A stretch of DNA of 5,627 nucleotides from Conexibacter sp. (GTDB taxonomy: Bacteria; Actinomycetota; Thermoleophilia; Solirubrobacterales; Solirubrobacteraceae): the NCBI GenBank assembly GCA_025964055.1, contig JAOPZP010000222.1, positions 1-5,627 on the forward strand, read 5' to 3'. Below the pieces are notes generated by a model that was not told where the DNA came from, did no database searches, and saw only the letters and a program-made list of their open reading frames with translations. The translations under genes and the position numbers were made by a program. Shown piece after piece: positions 1-4,523 of the stretch; position 1 is the first letter of the stretch; the number at the start of each line of letters is the position of its first letter.

Positions 1-425
1 GGGTCGTCGTCCCCGATGAGGCCGAGGACGCGGGCCTCGTCCTCCGAGTACGTCCGGATCGGGACCACCCCATGCTCGGCGCTGCCGACCAGGACGAGCT
101 CGCGGCCGGCGCGGACGAGGTGCAGGGAGCGGTTGGGGCCGAGCGGGATCGTGGCCGCGTGCTGCAGGCCGTAGCCGCTCGTGCGCTCCTCCTTGGCCGA
201 CTTGACCTGGCGCAGCACCCACGCGACGCCGTAGATGACGGCGATGACGACGGCCAGGCCGACGATCGTGCGGACCAGGCCCGACGAGCCGCCGCCGACC
301 GACTGGAGCCTGCGCGGCTGGTCGGCCGGCAGGTTCAGCGGCGTGGTCTCGCCGGCGGCGAGCGCGAGGGCGGGGGCGTGCAGCAGCAGGCAGCACGCGG
401 TCAGGGGCGCGAGGAGGCGGTGCAT
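1..425 (-). CDS. fliO: Flagellar export-gate assembly protein FliO, N-terminal 141 residues (3' end outside window)
   Basis: The minus-strand frame from the ATG at 425 stays open to the window edge. It has a signal-peptide-like start (MHRLLAPLTACCLLL, then ALALAAG with a plausible cleavage near residue 24), a short periplasmic-type stretch, and one membrane helix at about 50-71 (LVRTIVGLAVVIAVIYGVAWVL). A basic segment follows (RQVKSAKEER). The cytoplasmic part, LHLVRAGRELVLVGSAEHGV at 101-120, is the typical FliO/FliZ core with strand-forming L-x-L-V and G-x-E-L-V-L-V-G. FliO helps assemble the FliP-FliQ-FliR export gate, and fliP usually follows; it would lie beyond position 1. No clear Shine-Dalgarno precedes the ATG, and I found no in-frame ATG, GTG or TTG just upstream. 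Promoter P1 lies 54 bases before it. Confidence 0.88.
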   Translation of the reverse strand, partial: MHRLLAPLTACCLLLHAPALALAAGETTPLNLPADQPRRLQSVGGGSSGLVRTIVGLAVVIAVIYGVAWVLRQVKSAKEERTSGYGLQHAATIPLGPNRSLHLVRAGRELVLVGSAEHGVVPIRTYSEDEARVLGLIGDDD

Positions 426-478
426 GGGGAAGGTGACCGCCGCCGCCGGCTCGGGGCAACGGGGCGGGGTCTCCCCCT

Positions 479-505
479 ATGTCGGCCTCCGCAGGCCCGG
501 CTTTA
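479..505 (-). promoter_or_regulatory. Sigma-28-like promoter P1, upstream of fliO
   Basis: The coding strand reads TAAA, 15 bases, GCCGACAT. It has a perfect TAAA half and the exact sigma-28 spacing, and it is the best of the three copies. It lies in the 110-bp fliN-fliO spacer. The start point would be near 473, about 48 bases before the fliO ATG. The TAAA is the loop of a 5-bp inverted repeat (CCGGC/GCCGG, 497-510), and the spacer holds a second one (GGCCT-CCGC-AGGCC on the plus strand, 484-497) that overlaps the -10 half. Confidence 0.68.
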
Positions 506-518
506 GCCGGATGTACGA

Positions 519-528
519 GCGGGCCCGC
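519..528. repeat. 10-bp GC palindrome after fliN
   Basis: GCGGGCCCGC is a perfect palindrome 7 bases beyond the fliN stop. It has no spacer for a hairpin loop and no following T-tract, so it is poor terminator evidence. It may be an operator-like site or GC-rich chance. Confidence 0.3.
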
Positions 529-535
529 CCGCCGC

Positions 536-952
536 CTAGGCCGGGGCCGGCAGGACCGCGGCGGGCGCCGCCGGCAGCGCGGAGTGCGTCCGCGCGAGCG
601 GCTCCGCGCCGATGACCTCGGTGATGCGCAGCCCGAACTGCTCGTCGATGACCACGACCTCGCCGCGGGCGATGGGGCGGCCGTTGACCAGCAGGTCGAC
701 GGGCTGGTCGGCCAGGCGCTCGAGGGTCACCACGGACCCCGGGCCGAGCGCGAGTGTCTCGCCGAGGGTCATCCGCGTGCGGCCCACCTCGACGGCCAGC
801 TCGACCAGGACGTCGGTGAGGCGCTCCAGCTCGGTGACGCCGGCCCCACCGGGCAACGCCGGGCCCGGGCCGCCGGCTCCCGTGGACACGCCGTCGCCGG
901 CCGGCGTGAGCGGCAGATCCTCCAGCGGCGGGAGCTCGAGATCGTCGGACAT
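536..952 (-). CDS. fliN: Flagellar motor switch protein FliN
   Basis: FliN forms the base of the C-ring with FliM. The 138 residues comprise an acidic start (MSDDLELPPLEDLPL), a Gly/Pro-rich linker at 17-40 and one SpoA domain at about 45-115: VELAVEVGRTRMTLGETLAL at 50-69, then V-DLLVNGRPIARGEVVVID at 85-103 and FGLRITEVI at 106-114. An Ala/Pro-rich tail of about 20 residues follows, longer than in many FliN proteins. I chose the ATG at 952 because AAAGGA lies 9 bases before it; a TTG two codons upstream is only about 3 bases from that site. It follows fliL by 19 bases. It is the third SpoA protein in the window after FliM and FliY, so a separate FliN coexists with FliY. Confidence 0.94.
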   Translation of the reverse strand: MSDDLELPPLEDLPLTPAGDGVSTGAGGPGPALPGGAGVTELERLTDVLVELAVEVGRTRMTLGETLALGPGSVVTLERLADQPVDLLVNGRPIARGEVVVIDEQFGLRITEVIGAEPLARTHSALPAAPAAVLPAPA

Positions 953-961
953 GGTCAACGG

Positions 962-967
962 TCCTTT
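962..967 (-). promoter_or_regulatory. Shine-Dalgarno AAAGGA that sets the fliN start
   Basis: AAAGGA on the coding strand in the fliL-fliN gap ends 9 bases before the ATG at 952. This favours that ATG over the in-frame TTG at 958. Confidence 0.6.
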
Positions 968-971
968 CGGG

Positions 972-1418
972 TCACTGGACGGCGACGTCGGTGAGCAGCA
1001 CGTCGGACGCCGGCACGTCGGTGTGCTTGTCGATGCGCCGCAGGATCCGCGTCCTGAGCGCGTCGCGGCCCTTGCGCGAGACGAGCTGGCCCGAGGAGGC
1101 GTCCGTGACCGTGTCGGTCACGATCGAGCGGATGACGGGCTCCTGGGGCAGGCTGCCGTAGCCGTCGGGCGGCGACGCGGCGGCCGCATGGCCCCCCGCC
1201 GCCGGAACGGCCGAGTAGCCCTCCTTGAGGACCAGCGCGACGCCCATCGAGACGTACTTCCCGTCGGACAGGTTGAGCAGGAAGCTCTTGGGCAGCACGT
1301 AGACCTCGCCCGCGATCTTGTGCTTCGGCGCGGGCGCCGGCTTGGCCAGCGCGAACTTGTACACGCCGCCGAAGACGATCAGGGCGAGGGGGAGGATGAT
1401 CTTGAGCTTGGACTTCAT
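972..1418 (-). CDS. fliL: Flagellar basal body-associated protein FliL
   Basis: FliL is a single-pass membrane protein that rings the stator and supports motor torque. At 148 residues it is of normal length. Residues about 4-24 (KLKIILPLALIVFGGVYKFAL) are the membrane anchor, followed by a Pro/Ala linker. The FliL domain starts near YVLPKSFLLNLSDGKYVSMG, contains EPVIRSIVTDTV, and ends in the family-typical V-LLTDVAVQ. A Gly/Ala/Pro-rich insert (PAAGGHAAAASPPDG) sits between the first strand pair and the helix and may be an exposed loop. GGAGG ends 7 bases before the ATG, which overlaps the motB stop by 4 bases. Its place between motB and fliN fits its role linking stator and rotor. Confidence 0.92.
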   Translation of the reverse strand: MKSKLKIILPLALIVFGGVYKFALAKPAPAPKHKIAGEVYVLPKSFLLNLSDGKYVSMGVALVLKEGYSAVPAAGGHAAAASPPDGYGSLPQEPVIRSIVTDTVTDASSGQLVSRKGRDALRTRILRRIDKHTDVPASDVLLTDVAVQ

Positions 1419-2260
1419 GGCTGGCCCTCCGTGGCCGGGGTGGGCACGAGGCGGTCAGCCGCCTTCGTGCCGCCAGAGCCGTCCTTGGCCTGGCGGGGAA
1501 GCAGGATCTCGACGCGCCGATTGATCGCTCGGCCCGCCGGGGTGTCGTTGTCGGTGATCGGCTCGAGCTCGCCGCGACCGGAGGCCGTGAGCTGCGCGGC
1601 GGACACATGATCGGTGATCAGCGTGCGGACGATGGCGCTCGCCCGGGCCGTCGACAGCTCCCAGTTCGTCGGGAAGGCGGCGGACTGGATCGGCACGTTG
1701 TCCGTGTAGCCCATGACCTGGATCGGGTGCGCGCGGTCGGTGGCCAGGGCGCCGCCGACCTCGCGCAGGAGCGGCCCTGAGGCGGGGTTCGGCGTGGCGG
1801 AGGCGGAGTCGAAGAGGAGCTTGTCCGTCAGCAGCCGGATGAGCAGGCCGTCGCGCGTGACCTGCGTGGTCACCTGCCCGCTGAGGCCCGCCTTCGCGGT
1901 ATAGCGGTCGATGCGCCGCTTGAGCTGCTGGAACTCGCGCGACTCGTCGGCCTTGCTCTGCTTCGTCGCCGGAGCCGAGATGGGCGCCGTCGGCGGGATG
2001 GGCGGGGAGACGACGCGGCCCGCCGGGGCCGCGGCGGACTCGGCGATGCCCGTGCCGCCGGGGAGCACGCGGCCGGAGAAGGCGTCCTTCAGCGACTTCT
2101 GCAGGACGACGTACTTGCTCTTGTTCACCGAGGAGATCGAGAACAGCACCATGAACAGCGCCATCAGCAGCGTGATCAGGTCGGAGTAGGTGAGCAGCCA
2201 GCGCTCGTCGACGTGCTCGGGATGGTCGTCGTGGCGCTTCTTCTTGCCGTGGGCGGCCAT
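1415..2260 (-). CDS. motB: Flagellar stator protein MotB
   Basis: MotB carries the ion-binding aspartate and anchors the stator to peptidoglycan. Of 281 residues, 1-20 are a Lys/His/Asp-rich cytoplasmic start and 21-43 the single membrane helix (WLLTYSDLITLLMALFMVLF), with the essential Asp at D27. The plug and linker region at about 50-110 is Pro/Ala-rich. An OmpA-like peptidoglycan-binding domain covers about 130-255: GYTDNVPI at 184-191, FPTNWELS at 196-203, A205-R206 and NRRVEI at 247-252. The segment after the helix (SSVNKSKYVVLQKSLKDAF) resembles Bacillus MotB. The ATG is 4 bases after the motA stop with no clear Shine-Dalgarno, so coupling to motA is likely. Its TGA overlaps the fliL ATG (ATGA). 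The residues after 255 are a poorly conserved tail. Confidence 0.96.
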   Translation of the reverse strand: MAAHGKKKRHDDHPEHVDERWLLTYSDLITLLMALFMVLFSISSVNKSKYVVLQKSLKDAFSGRVLPGGTGIAESAAAPAGRVVSPPIPPTAPISAPATKQSKADESREFQQLKRRIDRYTAKAGLSGQVTTQVTRDGLLIRLLTDKLLFDSASATPNPASGPLLREVGGALATDRAHPIQVMGYTDNVPIQSAAFPTNWELSTARASAIVRTLITDHVSAAQLTASGRGELEPITDNDTPAGRAINRRVEILLPRQAKDGSGGTKAADRLVPTPATEGQP

Positions 2261-2264
2261 GGCG

Positions 2265-3086
2265 CTACGCGGCCTCGGCCACCGGGTCGGCGACCGCCTT
2301 GAGGTCGGGCTTGCCGGCCGGGTTCTCGATCGCCTCGCGCTCCTCGGGGGCGAGGTAGCTCAGGAGCTTCTGCTGGACCATGCGCGGGTTGTCGCCGGCC
2401 TGGATCGCCAGGATGCCCTCGACGATCAGCGTCCGCTCGTCGACCTCCTGGCCGCTGAGCATCTGCAGCGTGTAGCAGACCGGCAGGTAGACGACGTTGG
2501 CCGAGCCGACGCCGTAGAGCGTGGCGATGAAGGCGCCGGAGATCGACGGGCCGAGCGTCTCGGGGGCGCTCAGGTTGCCCAGCACGTGGATGAGCGAGAC
2601 GACCGTGCCGAGCACGCCGATGGTCGGGGCCAGGCCGCCGGCCTTCTCGAAGACGGTGTAGCCGCGCTTGTGGCGCGCAGCCATGCTGTCGATCTCGGCG
2701 TCGAGGATCTCGCGCAGCAGGTCCGGGTCGGTGCCGTCGACGACCAGCTGCATGCCCTTGCGCATGAAGGGATCGTCGATCGCCTCGATCTCCTCCTCCA
2801 GCGCCAGCAGGCCGTCCTTGCGCGCGCGCTCGGCGAACGACACCAGCGCGGTGACGCGCGGGGCGAGCTCCGGCGGGGCGGTCGTGAAGGCCTTGATGTA
2901 CAGCTTGGGCACCAACATGAAGCGCTTCATGCCCACGCCCGCGAAGATCGCCGCCGCCGTGCCGCCACACACGATGATGAGGGCGTTGATGTTGAGCAGC
3001 GCCATGGGGGCGACGCCCTCCATGATGCCCGCGCCCACGATGGCGAGGCAGGCGACGACGATGCCAATGGCGGAAGCGGCCTTCAT
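2265..3086 (-). CDS. motA: Flagellar stator protein MotA
   Basis: MotA forms the ring around MotB in the ion-driven stator and pushes on FliG. The 273 residues show four membrane segments at roughly 5-24, 33-52, 148-170 and 181-204. Between segments 2 and 3 is a charged cytoplasmic loop with the rotor-contact residues R89 and E97/E98 (ARKDGLLALEEE). GGLAPTIGVLGTV at 150-162 and TLYG at 189-192 are family signatures, with the conserved prolines P154 and P202. T161 lies seven residues after P154, where sodium stators (PomA, MotP) carry Thr and the proton-type Bacillus MotA, as I recall it, has Ala. The Met at 3086 aligns with the N-terminus of Bacillus MotA. A GAGAGAG lies just upstream as a weak ribosome site, with promoter P2 before it. 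motB starts 4 bases after the TAG. Confidence 0.96.
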   Translation of the reverse strand: MKAASAIGIVVACLAIVGAGIMEGVAPMALLNINALIIVCGGTAAAIFAGVGMKRFMLVPKLYIKAFTTAPPELAPRVTALVSFAERARKDGLLALEEEIEAIDDPFMRKGMQLVVDGTDPDLLREILDAEIDSMAARHKRGYTVFEKAGGLAPTIGVLGTVVSLIHVLGNLSAPETLGPSISGAFIATLYGVGSANVVYLPVCYTLQMLSGQEVDERTLIVEGILAIQAGDNPRMVQQKLLSYLAPEEREAIENPAGKPDLKAVADPVAEAA

Positions 3087-3098
3087 GATCTCTCTCGT

Positions 3099-3125
3099 AA
3101 GTCGGCCGTGCGCGCATGATCTTCA
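3099..3125 (-). promoter_or_regulatory. Sigma-28-like promoter P2, upstream of motA
   Basis: The coding strand reads TGAA, 15 bases, GCCGACTT: the same spacing and core as P1 and P3. Here the flanks also agree with P1, both reading CT(A/G)AAG at the left half and GGCCGAC(A/T)TA at the right. The start point would fall near 3093, leaving only about 7 bases before the motA ATG at 3086, so the message would be almost leaderless with only a partial Shine-Dalgarno (GAGAGAG). Predicted unit: motA-motB-fliL-fliN. The sigma factor assignment is inference. Confidence 0.65.
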
Positions 3126-3143
3126 GGCGCTGGAAGGCGCTGG
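3124..3143 (+). repeat. Tandem 10-bp repeat beside promoter P2
   Basis: CAGGCGCTGG (3124-3133) is followed directly by AAGGCGCTGG (3134-3143), identical at 9 of 10 positions. On the coding strand the unit reads CCAGCGCCT. Either copy could pair with the cheY-end arm at 3189-3199, so two alternative stems are possible. The copy nearer motA touches the -35 half of P2. Confidence 0.55.
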
Positions 3144-3199
3144 GAGATCACGGAGTCGGGTACCGGACGAGGCGAGCTGGGTCCCTAGCCCAGCGCCTT
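3134..3199 (-). repeat. 11-bp inverted repeat from the cheY end into the cheY-motA spacer
   Basis: AAGGCGCTGGG (3134-3144) and CCCAGCGCCTT (3189-3199) are perfect reverse complements separated by 44 bases. In the minus-strand transcript the first arm is the last codons of cheY and the second lies just upstream of promoter P2. The loop contains the cheY TAG. No U-tract follows the second arm, so it is not a standard intrinsic terminator. It could be an mRNA 3'-end stabiliser, an attenuation structure or chance in GC-rich DNA. Confidence 0.5.
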
Positions 3200-3544
3200 G
3201 TCGATGGCCGACAGGACGCGGTCGGCCTGGAACGGCTTGACCACGAAGTCCTTCGCGCCGAGCTTGATCGACTCCAGGACCTTGGACTCCTGGCCCAGGG
3301 CCGAGCACATCACGATCTTCGCGGCGGGGTCGGCCGCCATGATCTCCCGGAGGGCGGTCAGGCCGTCCTTCTCGGGCATCGTGATGTCGAGGGTCGTGAC
3401 GTCCGGGCGCAGCGCTTCGAACTGCTGCACCGCCTCTGCGCCGTTGGCGGCCTCGCCGACGATCTCGTGGCCGCCGCCGCACAGGGCGTCGCCGACCATC
3501 TTGCGCATGAACGCGGCGTCATCTACGACGAGCACGCGTGCCAT
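3185..3544 (-). CDS. cheY: Chemotaxis response regulator CheY
   Basis: A single receiver domain of 119 residues with no output domain, the usual CheY size. The acidic pocket D8-D9, phospho-acceptor D53 (TLDITMPEKDG at 51-61), S81 (CSALGQ) and K103 (VVKPF at 101-105) are all present. F100 stands where E. coli CheY has Tyr106. Phosphorylated by CheA, it would bind FliM or FliY at the switch. The ATG shares its A with the fliY stop (TGATG), and GGAGG lies 10 bases upstream inside fliY, so this start is well supported. It sits directly after fliY, its probable phosphatase. No cheA or other chemotaxis kinase gene is visible in the window. The end of the gene (K-A-L-G codons) forms one arm of the 11-bp inverted repeat at 3134-3199. 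Confidence 0.93.
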   Translation of the reverse strand: MARVLVVDDAAFMRKMVGDALCGGGHEIVGEAANGAEAVQQFEALRPDVTTLDITMPEKDGLTALREIMAADPAAKIVMCSALGQESKVLESIKLGAKDFVVKPFQADRVLSAIDKALG

Positions 3545-4416
3545 CAGACTGCAACCTCCGTGTGGGTGGGGGGAGAGGAAGGGGAAGCGGAATCCGACGA
3601 GGTCCCGAGGACCTGCTCGATCCGCACGGCCAGGCTGCCGTCGTCGGTGACCAGCAGGCGCCCGGTGGCGAAGCGCATGCCGTCGGCGTAGAGGTCGATC
3701 GGGGCGTCGACCTCGCGGTCGAGCTCGACCACGGCGCCCCCCGGCAGGGTCACGATGCGGCCCGAGGACATCCGGGTGCGGCCGAGCTCGGCCCAGACGC
3801 GGATCGAGACGTCGCGCAGGGCCGCGCCCAGCGGCGTGTCGTCATGGGACTCGGTCAGCTCGTCCAGCGCGCGGGTCATCCGCACGATGAACGCGTTGGG
3901 CACGAGCTGCACGAGCAGGCACGGTGCGCCGCAGAAGGTGAAGGTGACCGTGGTGGCGTGGCCGGGGTGGTCCCAGCCCGCGCCGCCCTCGGCGAGCGAG
4001 GAGAGCTGGCGGACCTCGGGCGGGGCGATCTCGACCTCTTCGTCGAGCACCTTGCCGGTGGCCACGGCGGCCGCCGACATCATCTGGTTCATGGCCTCGC
4101 CGACGGCGGAGAACTCGAGCTCGGAGAGCTCGCCCCCGGCCTCGACGGCGTTGGGGTCCATGCCCGTCATGGCCGCGGCCATGCGGCGCGCGCCCTCGAT
4201 GCCGATGACCAGGACGTTGCCGCCGGTCACGCCGTCGACGTAGGACACGTCGGCCGCGATGGCCGGCATCGCCACGTCGCCGAACGGGGACTCGTCGGGC
4301 GGGACGACCCGGACCGAGCCCTGCGTCACGCCGTCGGGCGAGAACATCTCGAGCACGCTCTGGACGGCCTCGGACGTGGAGGTGCCCAGCCGCAGCAGCG
4401 CCTGCTCGGCGTTCAT
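3544..4416 (-). CDS. fliY: FliY-type switch protein: CheC-like CheY-P phosphatase fused to a SpoA domain
   Basis: This 290-residue protein joins an N-terminal CheC/FliY phosphatase-like domain (about 1-190) to a C-terminal SpoA domain (about 200-270, VWAELGRTRMSSGRIVTLPG at 207-226). The CheC-family active-site pattern [DS]-x3-E-x2-N-x22-P is complete: S103, E107, N110 and P133, inside EFSAVGEAMNQMM. I see no second ExxN site, although many CheC and FliY proteins have two. Bacillus FliY is longer (about 380 residues) and carries an N-terminal CheY-P-binding peptide that is not evident here. The likely role is dephosphorylating CheY-P at the C-ring while being part of the switch through SpoA. 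AGAGG lies 7 bases before the ATG, which overlaps the small frame's stop; the TGA overlaps the cheY ATG by one base. The tail after 270 is Ser/Pro-rich. It may be annotated elsewhere as a CheC- or FliN-family protein. Confidence 0.88.
   Translation of the reverse strand: MNAEQALLRLGTSTSEAVQSVLEMFSPDGVTQGSVRVVPPDESPFGDVAMPAIAADVSYVDGVTGGNVLVIGIEGARRMAAAMTGMDPNAVEAGGELSELEFSAVGEAMNQMMSAAAVATGKVLDEEVEIAPPEVRQLSSLAEGGAGWDHPGHATTVTFTFCGAPCLLVQLVPNAFIVRMTRALDELTESHDDTPLGAALRDVSIRVWAELGRTRMSSGRIVTLPGGAVVELDREVDAPIDLYADGMRFATGRLLVTDDGSLAVRIEQVLGTSSDSASPSSPPTHTEVAV
3555..3559 (-). promoter_or_regulatory. Shine-Dalgarno GGAGG for cheY
   Basis: A full GGAGG on the coding strand, within the last codons of fliY, ends 10 bases before the cheY ATG at 3544. 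It is one of only two full GGAGG sites I find upstream of a start codon in the window; the other precedes fliL at 1426-1430. Confidence 0.7.
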
Positions 4417-4523
4417 GGCACGACCTCTACAAGCACGCGGCCCATGTCCCGGTTGTCGGCCACGAGGGAGCGGACTTCATGACGGCGGCGATATTCGTGG
4501 TGTCCGGCCGTCCGGTCGTTCAT
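4413..4523 (-). CDS. Putative 36-residue small protein between fliM and fliY
   Basis: This short frame fills what would otherwise be a 103-bp gap. Its ATG overlaps the fliM stop (ATGA) and its TGA overlaps the fliY start (ATGA). A Shine-Dalgarno-like GGAG lies 8 bases before the ATG. The product starts MNDRTAGHHEYRRRH and ends MGRVLVEVVP; it is charged, His/Arg-rich at the start, with no membrane segment and no family I recognise. By my count about 27 of 36 third positions are G or C, which looks lower than in the flanking genes, so coding support is modest. The sigma-28-like element at 4453-4479 lies inside it, so the region may simply be a promoter with a chance open frame, or translation may only pass through it to couple fliM to fliY. 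Treat as tentative. Confidence 0.35.
   Translation of the reverse strand: MNDRTAGHHEYRRRHEVRSLVADNRDMGRVLVEVVP
4453..4479 (-). promoter_or_regulatory. Sigma-28-like promoter P3, upstream of fliY
   Basis: The coding strand reads TGAA, 15 bases, then GCCGACAA. It matches the flagellar sigma-28 consensus TAAA-N15-GCCGATAA at 10 of 12 specified positions with the exact spacing. The base after TGAA is G and the base before GCCGAC is G, as in the two other copies at 3099-3125 and 479-505. Transcription would start near 4447, giving a leader of about 30 bases before the fliY ATG that contains the fliY ribosome binding site. Predicted output is fliY-cheY. Recognition by a FliA/WhiG-type sigma factor is inference. 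Confidence 0.62.

Noticed and set aside
426..535. Cyclic-di-GMP (GEMM) riboswitch before fliO
   Set aside because: Several short hairpins are present, but I do not see the conserved GEMM core segments; the sigma-28-like promoter explains the conserved-looking bases better.
536..958. TTG start for fliN two codons upstream of the ATG
   Set aside because: The AAAGGA site is about 3 bases from the TTG, too close, but 9 bases from the ATG at 952.
612..1610. Plus-strand frame of 332 codons opposite fliN, fliL and part of motB
   Set aside because: Antisense shadow: no recognisable domain, compositionally biased, and the minus-strand genes there are clear.
2176..3119. Long open frames on both strands overlapping motA (about 310 codons each)
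   Set aside because: Both give repetitive Arg/His/Asp/Gly-rich products, while the motA frame has membrane segments and family motifs throughout.
3087..3184. Intrinsic terminator after cheY
   Set aside because: Stems can form, but no U-rich run follows either arm on the minus strand.
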